Assembly: GCF_036013525.1 (NCBI RefSeq)
Contig: NZ_CP107853.1
Span: 10,664,001 to 10,728,000 of the forward strand
From: Nonomuraea sp. NBC_00507
GTDB lineage: Bacteria > Actinomycetota > Actinomycetes > Streptosporangiales > Streptosporangiaceae
DNA length: 64,000 nucleotides
Direction of reading: 5' to 3'
The position numbers and the translations under genes are program-made. The notes under the pieces are model-generated. The model had not been told where the DNA came from. It searched no databases and saw only the letters and a list, made by a program, of their open reading frames with translations. This document shows, piece by piece, positions 33,095 to 42,967 of this stretch (within the stretch, counting starts at the first letter, position 1; each line of letters starts with the position of its first letter).

Positions 33095-34141
33095 TCAGGC
33101 CCGAGCGCGGGGCGGGGTGCTCTCGCGGAGGACCACGTCGGCCGGGAGGCGGACGTCGCCGGTGCCGTCCGACAGCGCGAGCCGCATCGCGGCCAGGCCA
33201 GCCTTCCGGAGCGGCACCGCCACCGACGTCAGCGCGGGCACCACGTCCACCGCCGAGCCGATGTCGTCGAACCCCGCCACCCCGATGTCCGCCCCGGGCA
33301 CCACCCCGGCGTCGCGGAAGGCCGTCATGGCGCCGATGGCCATGACGTCGTTGACCGCGAAGACCGCCTCCACGTCCGCCAACCCCCGCTCCACCAGTCG
33401 GCGAGCGGCGTCGTAGCCGCCCGCCCTGGTGAAGCCGGTCTCGATCGCGACCGGGTCGGGGGCCCCGGCCTCCCGCAGGGCGGCCAGGAAACCGGCGTGG
33501 CGGTCGCTGGACGTGCGGATCTCGGCAGGCGCGTGGAAGACGGCGAAGCGCCGGTAGCCGGCGCCGAGCAGGGCCCGCGCGAGCCGTCCCGCACCGCCGT
33601 GGTTGTCGATGGTGACGGTGCTGAACGGCAGATCCCGCTGGCTGATCATGACGACCCGCCCGCCGGCCGTCTGGTATTCCTCCAGCTCCTCCACGAGTGC
33701 GTCCCGCGTGCCCGTACCCTCGATGCGGCTGCCCGCGACGATGATGACGCGGGGCCGCTGCCCGCGCAGCGTCTTGACGATCTCCAGCTCTCGCTCGGGC
33801 GACCCGTCCGCCACCGCCATGGTGACGATGAGCTGGGCGGACTCCGCCGCCTGGGTGACCCCGGCGGCGATGGAGGAGAAGTAGGGGTCGGCCACGTCCC
33901 GGACCACCAGCGCGACGGTCCTGGTCGAGCCCTTGGCGATGGCCTGTGCCGACAGGTGCGGCTCGTAACCGAGCTTGGCCGCCGCCGCGCGGACCCGGGT
34001 GGCGTTCTCCGATCTGACGTTGCGCACGCTGCCGTTGAGCGCGCGTGACGCCGTGGCGATGGAGACGCCGGCCTCCCTGGCGACGTCGTGCAGGGTCGGC
34101 GGGGAGGAAAGGGTCTTCCACCCGTCATCCATACCGGTCAT
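33095..34141 (-). CDS. LacI-family transcriptional regulator (1)
   Basis: A 348-residue repressor from ATG 34141, which overlaps the stop of the upstream beta-helix gene (ATGA). LacI HTH at about 14-65 (TLHDVAREAGVSIATASRALNG) with the hinge helix, then a periplasmic-binding-like ligand domain (LVVRDVADPYFSSIAAGV, IGVAGFDDIGSAVDVVPALTSV). It is co-transcribed as the last gene of the carbohydrate operon, so it may control it or read a breakdown product. Confidence 0.9.
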   Translation of the reverse strand: MTGMDDGWKTLSSPPTLHDVAREAGVSIATASRALNGSVRNVRSENATRVRAAAAKLGYEPHLSAQAIAKGSTRTVALVVRDVADPYFSSIAAGVTQAAESAQLIVTMAVADGSPERELEIVKTLRGQRPRVIIVAGSRIEGTGTRDALVEELEEYQTAGGRVVMISQRDLPFSTVTIDNHGGAGRLARALLGAGYRRFAVFHAPAEIRTSSDRHAGFLAALREAGAPDPVAIETGFTRAGGYDAARRLVERGLADVEAVFAVNDVMAIGAMTAFRDAGVVPGADIGVAGFDDIGSAVDVVPALTSVAVPLRKAGLAAMRLALSDGTGDVRLPADVVLRESTPPRARA

Positions 34142-37100
34142 CTTGTCACCAGCGTCAATGGTTCGCTCCTGGTGACGCCTGCCGCGTTCTCCAGCTCGGC
34201 CACGTACGTGTGCGTGCCGGCCAGCCGATCTTCGACCACGGTGGCGGCGCTCTGCGCGGCCGGTGTCGCGGCGTCGAGCCGCTGGGTGTCGACGAGCACG
34301 CCGTCCTCGTAGAGGCGGTAGGTGGTGGCGTTCGTGCCCCACCACATGTTCATGCGGATCGTGTAGTCGCCGTCGCCGTCCCAGTTGTCGGAGCTCAGCA
34401 CGGGCTCACCGGGGTTGGCGTCGCTCACCTCGACCTTCACGGACGTGGTGGCGGTGCGGCCCGCCTGGTTGAGCAGCTCGCCGGTGTACTGGTACGTGCC
34501 GTTCTTCCTGCCGCTGATCGGGATCGTGGACTTCTGCGCCGACGGGGTCTTCGGGGTCAGGTCGCGCCTGGCGATCTCCTTGCCGTTCTCGTACAGGATG
34601 AAGACGCTGCCGTTGACGCCGTACCAGAGGTTCATGGTCACGTCGTACGTGCCGTCGTGGAGGCCGTGCTGCCGGCCGCTCGTGGTGGAGAGCGCGGCGC
34701 GGGCGGGCGGCGCGGTGGCGCCGTCCTGGGGCAGCCCAGGGCCGGTGACCTTGACCTTGTATGTCGTGTCCGCCGTCCCGTCCTCCGAGACCACCTTGAT
34801 GGCGATCTCGGCGGGGACGATGATCGTGGGCGACTTCGTCCCGCTGGTGGCCGCATGGTCCTGGACCGTGATGGCCGACCTCGGGTTGAGCGCGGTCGGG
34901 GTGAAGGCGACGCGGTCCCCGGGGATGGCGAGCTCGTACGCATGGACGTCCGGGTCGAAGGCCGGGTCGAGGGTGCCCGCGTCGGGGACAAGGGCGGACA
35001 GCGTGGTGTCCTGGGCCAGTGACCGCCGCTTGATCCGCAGGGTGTGGGCGCCCTCCGTGCCGTCCTCGGCGGTGGCCACGATGCGGACGTCCGCGCCGGT
35101 GTCGCCGAGCGTGATCCGCCGCGTGGCCTGGGCGCCCGCGGTGCGCTCACCGTCGATGGCGACCGACGCGGCGAACGGGCTGCGGGCCACGGCGGTCACC
35201 TCGACCTCGCCGACCCGCGCGGGCACGTCGAGCACCAGGTCGCCGTCGGGCGCGCCCTGGCTCGTGTCGACGCTGAGCAGGGCGGTGTCGTCGCGGGCCA
35301 GCCCCACGCCTTGGGAGACCCGGATGTCGTCGAGGTCGATGCTGCCGTAGTTGGTGCTGTTGGCGTAGTAGTCGATCTGCGCGACGGTGTCCATCGGGTT
35401 CCTGAACGCGGCGCCCTCCAGGACGCGGCGGCCGTCGAGCAGCAGGTCGAAGCGCTGGTTGACGGTGTCGATCACCGCGGCGACGTGATACCAGCGGCCG
35501 GGCTCGTACGTGCCGACCGTCCGGGTCGTGGCCCCCGCGTAGGCGACGATCGTGTTCTTGGTGAAGGCCACGCTGACGGCGTTCTGGCCGCTGGTGTTCC
35601 TGATGTAGGGGACGGCCCACCAGTGGTTGCCGGAGGTGTAGGCCTGCCGGCTCATGACGTTCGCCTCCACGGTCACGATGCCCTTCAGCGCGAACGTGCG
35701 GGACACGCTGGTGCTGCCGCTGTTCGCCGTACGCGTGAGCAGCACGCCCTTGCCGTCCGTGACCTCGGCGCTCCCGCCGGCGGCGCTCACGGTGAGGCCG
35801 TTGCCGCTGGTCAGAGGCCCGGTGGGCAGGTCGTTGAAGTCGTGGACGGCCACGTAGGACGGGATCGGGCGGACCAGGAGGAGGGAGCCGGCCTCGCTCG
35901 CCGTGGCGGCCTCCACGCGCAGTCCGGACCGGGTCGCCGCGACGTACCCGCCGGCCTCGGCGCGGAGCGTGTAGCCCTCCCCCACCGGCACGTTCTCCAC
36001 GGTGAAGCCGCCGTCGGCGCCGCTGGTGGCGGTGCCGAGGGTCTGGTCGCCGTCCTTGACGGTGACGCTCGCGCCGGGCAGCGGCTGGGCGGCCTGGTCC
36101 AGCACCCGGCCGGTGATCGTGCCGACCACGCTGGTGGAGGCCATGGTGAGGTGGACGGTGGTGGTGTTGCCGAAGCGCACGTTCACCGTCTCGGAGGCGC
36201 TCTGGTAGCCGTTCCTGGTGACGGTGACCTCGACGCCGTCGGCGAACGGGATGTTCGCCAGCGTGAATCTTCCGTCGGATCCGGTGGTGGCCGTCACGCC
36301 GGCCGCGGTGACGCTCGCGCCGCTGATCGGGGCGCCGGACGGGGTGCGTACGGTGCCGATGACGGCCTCGGCCGTCGCGCCCTCGGCGGTGGCGTATTCG
36401 AAGGCGCCGAGGTCCGGGCCGCCGTTGTAGAGGGTGGCGCCGGCGTAGTCACGGCCGCCGTTCCCGGCGATCTCGGCGCCCGTGTCGATCGCCGGCGATC
36501 CCGAGGTGACGCGCAGGCCGTGCGCGGTCTCCAGCCGGGGCCCGGTCTCCGGCGTGCCGGAGGGGCCGTCGAGCGGGGCGGCGGCGAACTTCGGATCCGC
36601 GACCACCGCGTCCTTGTCGCCGGCCGGGACCGCGAGGTCCGCGCCGCCGTAGAGGTTGTGGCTGTAGGCGATGGTCGGGCTGGTCGTCAGGGTCGCCGCG
36701 GCTCGCGTCGAGTACAGGACGTTGTTGGTGATGGTGTAGCGGGCATCGAGGTAGCTGCCGTACCCGTAGATCAGATATGCGGATCTGTCGTTGTAGATCG
36801 TGTTGTTGTAGATCTGCGCGGTGGCGGCCCGGTCAGAGTGCAGGTAGATCTGGTAGCGGGAGTTGCCGGCGATCACGTTGTTCCTGACGATCGCGTCCCC
36901 GAAGGCGAACTGGCACAGCAGCACGCCGTCGCCGTTGCCGTGCAGGTAGTTGTACTGGACGACCTGCCGCGTGGTGCCCTTGTCCGGGTCGATGCCGTTG
37001 GAGTCGGCGCCGCCTGCCTTCTGCTGCGTCTCGTACACCTCGTTGAACTGGAACGTCACGTCGTCGGCGTAGTACGTCTCGATGCCGGAGGTGCCGGTGC

Positions 37101-38079
37101 GGTAGACGACGTTGCGCTCGATCAGCGCGCCGCGCACGTTGGTGACGTACATGCCGTTGCAGCCGTACGCCGTGTCGGCCTGGGTGACGTAGTTGTTCCT
37201 GATGACGATGTTCGTGTGCGGCGTGAATTTCGGATCGTCGGGGCTCTGCCGGGTGCCCCAGCCCGTGGGCGTGGCGATCGTCTGGCCGGCGTCGTTCTTG
37301 CCGTCCCCGGTGTACTGCTTGACGACGATGCCGGCGAACGATGTGTTGCGCACCGTGGAGTTCTGGATCACCACGTCGTTGAGCACGGTGGCCCGGTCAG
37401 GGGGGTTGTGGATGTCGGGCACGGTGGTGTCGAACACGATGCCGCCGGTCTTCTTCGAGCCGTCCCAGCCGGTCTGGAACCGCACGCCGGGCGCGTTGTT
37501 CTCGATGCTGCCGCCGATCCAGTTGACCTGGCCCGTCACGTCGTGCACGTCGACGCCGTCGATGACGAAGCCGTCGAGGGTCTGGCTGTTGTCGCCGGAG
37601 ACGTGCACGCCGCGCAGGTCGCGCAGGTTGTCGCCCGGGGTGCCGGTGGCCGGGACCTCGTTGGTGACCTCCAGGTTGCGGATCGTCCAGTGCTCCTGGT
37701 TGAACAGCCTGACGGCGTCGCCGACCTGGCCGGCGCCGTCGACGCGCGGCTTGCCGCCCTCGCCGTACCGGTCGACGGTGATGGGCGCGCCGCTCTCGCC
37801 CGAGCCCTTGGGCCACAGCTGGCCGGTCCACCGCTGTCCCGCGCGCAGCAGGATGCGGTCGCCGGGGGCGAACGTGGTGGCGTTCACCTTGTCCAGGCTC
37901 TTCCAGGCGTGCGCCTCGTCCTGGCCGGAGGCCGCGTCGTCGCCGCCGGCCGCGTCGACGTAGTACGTCGTGCCCGCCTGTGCCGCGGCGGGCTGGGCGG
38001 GAAGGGCGAGCGCGGCGACCATGGCGGCGGCCGTCATCATGCGCAAGAGGGTACGGACTAAGGCAGCGTCACGTGGCAT
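34138..38079 (-). CDS. Secreted right-handed beta-helix protein with CarbD_reg, LamG-like and C-terminal repeats
   Basis: A 1313-residue exported protein. Signal peptide (about 1-34, ending PAAAQA); a right-handed parallel beta-helix (about 36-560, with the opening YYVDAAGGDDAASGQ, many NNVI/NNTIY-type turns and IDTGAEIAGNGGRDYAG); two carboxypeptidase-regulatory-like domains (about 565-740, GTVRTPSGAPISGASVTA and GRVLDQAAQPLPGASVTV); a LamG-like domain (about 750-925); cadherin-like strands; and two C-terminal repeats (GTYDVTMNLWYGVNGS and GDYTIRMNMWWGTNAT). The helix resembles polysaccharide lyases or hydrolases acting on pectin-like or other acidic glycans. It is co-transcribed with a sugar importer. 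Confidence 0.85.
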   Translation of the reverse strand: MPRDAALVRTLLRMMTAAAMVAALALPAQPAAAQAGTTYYVDAAGGDDAASGQDEAHAWKSLDKVNATTFAPGDRILLRAGQRWTGQLWPKGSGESGAPITVDRYGEGGKPRVDGAGQVGDAVRLFNQEHWTIRNLEVTNEVPATGTPGDNLRDLRGVHVSGDNSQTLDGFVIDGVDVHDVTGQVNWIGGSIENNAPGVRFQTGWDGSKKTGGIVFDTTVPDIHNPPDRATVLNDVVIQNSTVRNTSFAGIVVKQYTGDGKNDAGQTIATPTGWGTRQSPDDPKFTPHTNIVIRNNYVTQADTAYGCNGMYVTNVRGALIERNVVYRTGTSGIETYYADDVTFQFNEVYETQQKAGGADSNGIDPDKGTTRQVVQYNYLHGNGDGVLLCQFAFGDAIVRNNVIAGNSRYQIYLHSDRAATAQIYNNTIYNDRSAYLIYGYGSYLDARYTITNNVLYSTRAAATLTTSPTIAYSHNLYGGADLAVPAGDKDAVVADPKFAAAPLDGPSGTPETGPRLETAHGLRVTSGSPAIDTGAEIAGNGGRDYAGATLYNGGPDLGAFEYATAEGATAEAVIGTVRTPSGAPISGASVTAAGVTATTGSDGRFTLANIPFADGVEVTVTRNGYQSASETVNVRFGNTTTVHLTMASTSVVGTITGRVLDQAAQPLPGASVTVKDGDQTLGTATSGADGGFTVENVPVGEGYTLRAEAGGYVAATRSGLRVEAATASEAGSLLLVRPIPSYVAVHDFNDLPTGPLTSGNGLTVSAAGGSAEVTDGKGVLLTRTANSGSTSVSRTFALKGIVTVEANVMSRQAYTSGNHWWAVPYIRNTSGQNAVSVAFTKNTIVAYAGATTRTVGTYEPGRWYHVAAVIDTVNQRFDLLLDGRRVLEGAAFRNPMDTVAQIDYYANSTNYGSIDLDDIRVSQGVGLARDDTALLSVDTSQGAPDGDLVLDVPARVGEVEVTAVARSPFAASVAIDGERTAGAQATRRITLGDTGADVRIVATAEDGTEGAHTLRIKRRSLAQDTTLSALVPDAGTLDPAFDPDVHAYELAIPGDRVAFTPTALNPRSAITVQDHAATSGTKSPTIIVPAEIAIKVVSEDGTADTTYKVKVTGPGLPQDGATAPPARAALSTTSGRQHGLHDGTYDVTMNLWYGVNGSVFILYENGKEIARRDLTPKTPSAQKSTIPISGRKNGTYQYTGELLNQAGRTATTSVKVEVSDANPGEPVLSSDNWDGDGDYTIRMNMWWGTNATTYRLYEDGVLVDTQRLDAATPAAQSAATVVEDRLAGTHTYVAELENAAGVTRSEPLTLVTR

Positions 38080-38121
38080 CGCCGCGCTCCTAGCGGGGGG
38101 TGTTGTCCGGGATGGGGATGT

Positions 38122-38814
38122 TCAGTGCACGATCGGGTTGGCGACGTCGTGGGCGCGCAGGTGGCCGCACATACCCCACCGCTGCTGCGGCGGGCTCTCC
38201 ATCAGCGCGGAGCGCAGCAGGTGCGACCCGTCGCCGCCGGCGAGGGCGTCGAGGATCTCGCCGGTGCGGCGGGTCTCCTGGGCCACCGTGCGCTCCCAGA
38301 TGTCCCGCCACCCCGCCACCTTGGGCCGGACGAGGGCGACGGCGCTGTCGTAGAAGCGCCGCAGCTCCTCCGGGCCGCCGTCGGCGAGCCGCAGGAACCC
38401 CTCGACGGCCAGCTCGCGCCGCAGGGCGACGGCCTCCTCGACGTTGTCGGCAGGCAGGGTGGCGGCCTCGCGGTAGCGGTCCGGGTCGGCAACGATCTCG
38501 GGCGGGAACGTCATGACCGCGTCGCCGGCCTCGGGCAGGCCGGCGTTCGACATGACCACCAGCACTTCGAGGCCGCCCCGGTTGATCGCGCGATGGATGG
38601 TCCCCGGCGTGAACCACACGGTCGAGCCGGCGCTGAGCTCGGTCTCCTTGAGGCCGTTCGCGTCGAGCGTCTGCAGCGCGCCGTGCCCGCCGACGACGAC
38701 GTACGCCTCGGTGGAGGCGATGTGCACGTGGGGCGTGCCGCCCTCCAGGCCGTCGGCGCACGCGCCCGTGTAGACCGTCAGCCGGCTGATCGAGGTGCCG
38801 CCGGGGAACGTCAT
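38122..38814 (-). CDS. Cupin-domain protein
   Basis: A 230-residue protein from ATG 38814, overlapping the DUF6807 gene stop (ATGA). An N-terminal cupin (about 20-95): TPHVHIASTEAYVVVGGHG gives the first motif (His-x-His and Glu) and WFTPGTIHRAINRG the second. A helical C-terminal part (about 110-230) is not recognised. It may be an isomerase or a sensor for a sugar in this operon. Confidence 0.78.
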   Translation of the reverse strand: MTFPGGTSISRLTVYTGACADGLEGGTPHVHIASTEAYVVVGGHGALQTLDANGLKETELSAGSTVWFTPGTIHRAINRGGLEVLVVMSNAGLPEAGDAVMTFPPEIVADPDRYREAATLPADNVEEAVALRRELAVEGFLRLADGGPEELRRFYDSAVALVRPKVAGWRDIWERTVAQETRRTGEILDALAGGDGSHLLRSALMESPPQQRWGMCGHLRAHDVANPIVH

Positions 38815-39716
38815 GCCAGGGCCGCCCGTCCCTGCTTGGCCAGCAGCGCCGTGCCGTCCTCGCCGCGGTCGCCGTCGGCGATCACGACCGCGTACCTGAA
38901 GCGCAGCGCCTGGCCGTCGGGAAGCGGCACCTCCTCGCCGAAGAACGGCGCCGGGCACAGGCACGCGAAGTCCTCGCTGCGGGCGAACCACTGCGGCGGG
39001 TGCTGCGGGTTGGCGGTGTCGTCGACCATGACGATCGTCGAGTGCTCACCGGTCTCGTCGTGCCGGCCGCGGAAGCCGAACCACTCGGCCCGCGTGCCGC
39101 GCAGCTCGTCGCCGCCCGCGCCGGCCGGCGACTGGATGGTCCCGCCGGTGAACGAGCGGGGGCCGCGCCAGAACAGGCCGCCGTACCCGGCGTTCTCACG
39201 GCCCTTCGTGGTCGGCGAGCCGAAGTCGAGCGTGCCGCCCGACACGTTCGTCATCGTCGTGTCGAACACCAGCGCCCACGTCGCCTCGTCCAGCACGGTC
39301 GCGGCCAGGGACCGCCGCTCCTCGATGACCGGGGCGCCGGCCTGGGAGGTCCAGCCGAGCGTGTGCCCGATCTCGACCCGGTTGTCCTCGGCGGTCAGCG
39401 TGGTCATCTCGCGGTGCGTGGCGCTGCCGTTGTTCTCCAGCTGCACGTAGGACCTGCCGTGCACGTACGTCGGCCCGCCCCAGAAGTTGTGCTCGCCCAC
39501 GTGCGGCAGCGACCAGGCGATGCCCTTGTGCCAGACGTGGTCGTGCGGCCGGAAGAGCGACACCAGCGCGCCGCCGACGGTGCGGATCGGGTGCAGATAC
39601 GGCTTCGGCGATTCCAGCACCGGCGTGTCGGGACGGTAGACGTAGCTGAACAGCTCGACGTCGCCGGCCGTGACGGTGACCGACCGGCCGAGTGCGTGGT
39701 TGGCCTGCAGAGTCAC
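38811..39716 (-). CDS. DUF6807 (PmoA-like) family protein
   Basis: A 301-residue protein; GTG 39716 is chosen since it overlaps the oxidoreductase stop (GTGA). Family features are PYLHPIRTVGGALVSLFRPHDHVWHKGIAWSL-type segments, seen here as HDHVWHKGIAW, then FWGGPTYVHG and GLFWRGPRSF. These proteins recur beside Gfo/Idh/MocA oxidoreductases and sugar importers. The annotation as methane oxygenase is historical; a role in carbohydrate catabolism fits the neighbours. Confidence 0.78.
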   Translation of the reverse strand: MTLQANHALGRSVTVTAGDVELFSYVYRPDTPVLESPKPYLHPIRTVGGALVSLFRPHDHVWHKGIAWSLPHVGEHNFWGGPTYVHGRSYVQLENNGSATHREMTTLTAEDNRVEIGHTLGWTSQAGAPVIEERRSLAATVLDEATWALVFDTTMTNVSGGTLDFGSPTTKGRENAGYGGLFWRGPRSFTGGTIQSPAGAGGDELRGTRAEWFGFRGRHDETGEHSTIVMVDDTANPQHPPQWFARSEDFACLCPAPFFGEEVPLPDGQALRFRYAVVIADGDRGEDGTALLAKQGRAALA

Positions 39717-40819
39717 TTGTTCCTCACCTTTTCCCACGGGGCGCCCGTGCCCTCCATCGTCGTGGCGAACGGGCTGTCAGCAGTGATCTGTCCGCTTCGC
39801 ACGCGCTCGCCGGTGAAGGCGGAGGCGTACAGTGCGGCGATGAACTCCATCGTGCGCCGGGCGTCCGCGGCGGTCACCGGCGGCGCCTGGCCCTGGTCGA
39901 GGGCGTCGAACACGGCGGCCAGCCAGTCGTCGTGGCTGCTCGGCGACGTGCCGGCCCCCTGCGCCCACAGCGCGGAGACGTTGACGTGCCCGGGCGCGGG
40001 AGTGATCGTCCAGTCGTCGTCGGTGTAGCCGTAGAGGTGGTCGACCTCGACCGTGGCGTGCTCGTAGTCGAACCTGAGCTGGGAGGCCTGCCGCGGCGAG
40101 ACCACCGAGTTGACGATGGTGGCCATCGCGCCGCTCTCGAACGTCACCAGCGCCATCGACACGTCCTCGGTGTCCACGTCGCGGGCCTGGCGGCCGGCCA
40201 TCGCCGTGACCTCCCGCCACGGGCCGAGGATCGAGAACAGCAGGTCGAACTGGTGGATGCCGTGCCCCATCGTCGGGCCGCCGCCCTCGGACTCCCAGGT
40301 GCCGCGCCACGGGACCGCGTAGTAGGCCTCGTCCCGGTACCACTGCGTGGCGCAGGTCGCCAGCAGCGGGCGGCCCAGCTCGCCGGCCTCCTGCAGGCGG
40401 CGCAGCCGGATGGCGCCCGTGCCGAAGCGGTGCTGCAGGACGGTCGCCACGTGCCCGGCCGAGCGCCGCTCGGCCTCGATCAGCGTGTCGAACTCGGCCA
40501 GCGACAGCGTCGGCGGCTTCTCGATCAGCGCTGTCGCCCCGGCCTCCAGGATCTCCAGGGCCTGCGGCGCGTGCAGCTGCGGCGGGGTGCACAGGTGGAC
40601 GAGGTCCACCTGTTCCTCCCGCAGCAGGTCGGTCAGGCTCGCGTGGGCGCCGGGGACGTTCCACTCCTCCGCGAACGTCTTGGCCCGGCCGAGGTCCACG
40701 TCGGCCACGGCGACGAGCGTCGCCCTGCCGCCGGAGGCGGCGATGGCGCGGGCGTGGGCGGTGGCGATCGCACCGGTGCCGACGATCGCGGCCCGGTACT
40801 TCCGTTGAGACAAGGTCAT
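39713..40819 (-). CDS. Gfo/Idh/MocA-family oxidoreductase
   Basis: A 368-residue NAD(P)-dependent sugar or inositol oxidoreductase. Rossmann motif AAIVGTGAIATAHARAI (about 10-26), then VDLVHLCTPPQLHAPQALE and the EKPPTLSLAEFD segment holding the conserved EKP lysine. The C-terminal alpha/beta domain has GPTMGHGIHQFDLLFSILG with the conserved histidine. It probably oxidises a C3 position of the imported sugar. Confidence 0.9.
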   Translation of the reverse strand: MTLSQRKYRAAIVGTGAIATAHARAIAASGGRATLVAVADVDLGRAKTFAEEWNVPGAHASLTDLLREEQVDLVHLCTPPQLHAPQALEILEAGATALIEKPPTLSLAEFDTLIEAERRSAGHVATVLQHRFGTGAIRLRRLQEAGELGRPLLATCATQWYRDEAYYAVPWRGTWESEGGGPTMGHGIHQFDLLFSILGPWREVTAMAGRQARDVDTEDVSMALVTFESGAMATIVNSVVSPRQASQLRFDYEHATVEVDHLYGYTDDDWTITPAPGHVNVSALWAQGAGTSPSSHDDWLAAVFDALDQGQAPPVTAADARRTMEFIAALYASAFTGERVRSGQITADSPFATTMEGTGAPWEKVRNK

Positions 40820-40840
40820 AACTCCTGGTGGGAAAGGGGG

Positions 40841-42124
40841 TCAGGCGCCGTCGATCTCGGCCTGGAGCTCCTTGATGAACGACTTGGCGGCCTGTTCCGG
40901 CGTCTGCCGGTCGAACAACACCTCTTCAGTGTGCCGCTTGATGATCGCCTCGAGGTTACTGGCCCCGTTCGGAGTGACTCTGGGGGCGGTGCCGACCTTG
41001 ATCGTGTCCAGGAACTCGACCGCCGCCTTGTCCGTCTCCCCGAGCTTCGGGGTGATGGCGGTGCGGATCTTGGTGTTCGCGGGCACGCCGCGGTCGGTCA
41101 GCATGATGTCCGCCGCCTCCTGGCTGTTGGCCAGGAAGTCCACGAACAGCGCGGCCTCGGCGGGGTGCTTGCTGCGCGAGGAGATCGACCAGAACATCGA
41201 GGGCTTGTAGTACGCGGCCGGGGAGGACGCCTGCGCCTCGCCGGGCAGCTTGAGCAGCTTCAGCTTGGACCCGCTGGCCGCCGACAGCGACGTCAGCTGC
41301 GTGTTCCACCAGGTCGCCAGGGCGGAGGCGTTGGTGGCCGTGCCGGACTGGTCGAGCGGGCCGCCGGCCCGTTCGATGGTCACCGACGGCGCCGGGGAGA
41401 CGCCGGACGTGGCGAGGTCCTTGATGAAGGTCCAGTAGCTCGCCAGCACGTTCTCCGGCACGGCGACCTTGCCGGCCTCGTCGAACAGGGCGGCGCCGTT
41501 CTGCCGGGCCCAGATGTTGAGGCTGCCGGCGTCGAAGCCGAAGGACTGCACGCCGGTGACCTTGCCGCCGCCCGCCTTCGACACCGCGTCGCCGGTCTTC
41601 TTGAAGTCCTCCCAGGTCCAGGTGGCGTCGTCGGGGACCTTGACCTTGAACTGGTCGAGGAGGTCGGTGTTGGCGACGATCGCGTACGTGGCCAGGCCGA
41701 CCGGCAGGGCGTACTGCTTGCCCTTGACGATGCCGGTGTCCAGGGCGGACTTGTCGAAGTCGGCGGTCTTGACGTGTTTGGACGCGGTGCCGAGGTCGAG
41801 CAGCGCGCCGCGCTCGGCATAGGAGGCGAGGTAGAGCTCGTCCATCTGGATGATGTCGGGCGCGTCGTTCGCGGCCACGGTGGTGGCCAGGCTCTCCCAG
41901 TAACCGTTCCAGTCCTTGAACTCGCCCTTGACGGTGATGTTCGGATACTTCTTCTGGAAGATGTCGATGACCTGCTGGGTGCGCTTGTGCCGCTCGTCCG
42001 CGCCCCACCAGGTGAAGCGGAGGGTGACCGGGTCCTTCGAGAGCTCCTGGGATGCGCTGCCGCCGCCGGAGCCGCAGGCGGTGAGCATGAGTGCCGCCGC
42101 GGCGGCAAGAGCGATTCGTCTCAT
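40841..42124 (-). CDS. ABC transporter sugar-binding lipoprotein
   Basis: A 427-residue extracellular solute-binding protein (family 1). The lipobox LTACGS anchors it at Cys17 after a short signal peptide. TLRFTWWGADERHKRTQQVIDIFQKKYP and FKDWNGYWESLATTVAANDAPDIIQMD are the standard opening of sugar-binding members. It feeds the two permeases downstream of it in this list. Confidence 0.92.
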   Translation of the reverse strand: MRRIALAAAAALMLTACGSGGGSASQELSKDPVTLRFTWWGADERHKRTQQVIDIFQKKYPNITVKGEFKDWNGYWESLATTVAANDAPDIIQMDELYLASYAERGALLDLGTASKHVKTADFDKSALDTGIVKGKQYALPVGLATYAIVANTDLLDQFKVKVPDDATWTWEDFKKTGDAVSKAGGGKVTGVQSFGFDAGSLNIWARQNGAALFDEAGKVAVPENVLASYWTFIKDLATSGVSPAPSVTIERAGGPLDQSGTATNASALATWWNTQLTSLSAASGSKLKLLKLPGEAQASSPAAYYKPSMFWSISSRSKHPAEAALFVDFLANSQEAADIMLTDRGVPANTKIRTAITPKLGETDKAAVEFLDTIKVGTAPRVTPNGASNLEAIIKRHTEEVLFDRQTPEQAAKSFIKELQAEIDGA

Positions 42125-42139
42125 GATGATTCCCTGGGG

Positions 42140-42967
42140 TTACTTGCCGCCGGTCGTCGCGATGCCCCGGATGAGGTATCGCTGGCCGACGAGGAAGGCG
42201 AGGAAGACCGGAGCCAGGGACACCACGCTCATGGCGAACATGGATCCCCACGAGGTCTGCACGGTGGCGTCCACGAACGAGCGCAGCGCCACCGGCACGG
42301 TGTACATCTCCGGGTCGGTCAGGTAGATGAGCTGGCCGAAGAAGTCGTTCCACGTCCAGATGAAGGTGAAGATCACGGTCGTGGCGAGGGCCGGCATCAT
42401 CAGGGGAAGGATGATGCGCAGGAAGATCCGGGCGTGGCCGCAGCCGTCGATCCTGGCCGCCTCGTCCAGCTCGCGCGGCAGCCCCCGGATGAACTGGACC
42501 ATGAGGAAGACGAAGAACGCGTCCGTGGCCAGGAACTTCGGCACCACCAGTGGCAGGAACGTGTTCACCCAGTCGAGCTGGGAGAACATGATGTACTGCG
42601 GGACGATGATCACGTGGATCGGCAACATGATCGTGCCGAGCATGATGGCGAACCACAGGCGCTTGCCGGTGAAGTCCAGCCTGGCGAACGCGTAGGCGGC
42701 CATCGAGCAGGACACCAGGTTGCCGATGATGCAGGCCAGCACCAGGATCGCCGAGTTGGCCAGGTAGTGGCCGAACGGGGAGGCCAGGGCGGTCCAGCCC
42801 TCGCCGTAGTTCTGGGTCTGCAGGCTGTCGAGGATCAGGCCGGGGCGGCGGAAGATCTCGTTGTTGGGCCGCAGGCTGCTGACCACCATCCACAGCACCG
42901 GATAAAGCATGACCAGTGCCAGCGCGAGCAGCCCGGCGTGCTTGAGCACCTTACGGAGTTCAGTCAT
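42140..42967 (-). CDS. Carbohydrate ABC transporter permease (MalG type)
   Basis: A 275-residue inner-membrane protein with six helices, from ATG 42967, overlapping the partner permease by 8 bp. The EAA loop reads ELDEAARIDGCGHARIFLRIILPLMMPAL. The start YPVLWMVVSSLRPNNEIF is typical of MalG-like permeases. No ATPase gene is in the locus, so a shared MsiK-type ATPase is probable. Confidence 0.92.
   Translation of the reverse strand: MTELRKVLKHAGLLALALVMLYPVLWMVVSSLRPNNEIFRRPGLILDSLQTQNYGEGWTALASPFGHYLANSAILVLACIIGNLVSCSMAAYAFARLDFTGKRLWFAIMLGTIMLPIHVIIVPQYIMFSQLDWVNTFLPLVVPKFLATDAFFVFLMVQFIRGLPRELDEAARIDGCGHARIFLRIILPLMMPALATTVIFTFIWTWNDFFGQLIYLTDPEMYTVPVALRSFVDATVQTSWGSMFAMSVVSLAPVFLAFLVGQRYLIRGIATTGGK

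Noticed and set aside
35044..38061. A 1005-codon open frame on the plus strand
   Set aside because: It is antisense to the beta-helix gene, rich in Arg/Gly/Val/Ala as expected from high-GC shadow frames, and has no ribosome site or domain.
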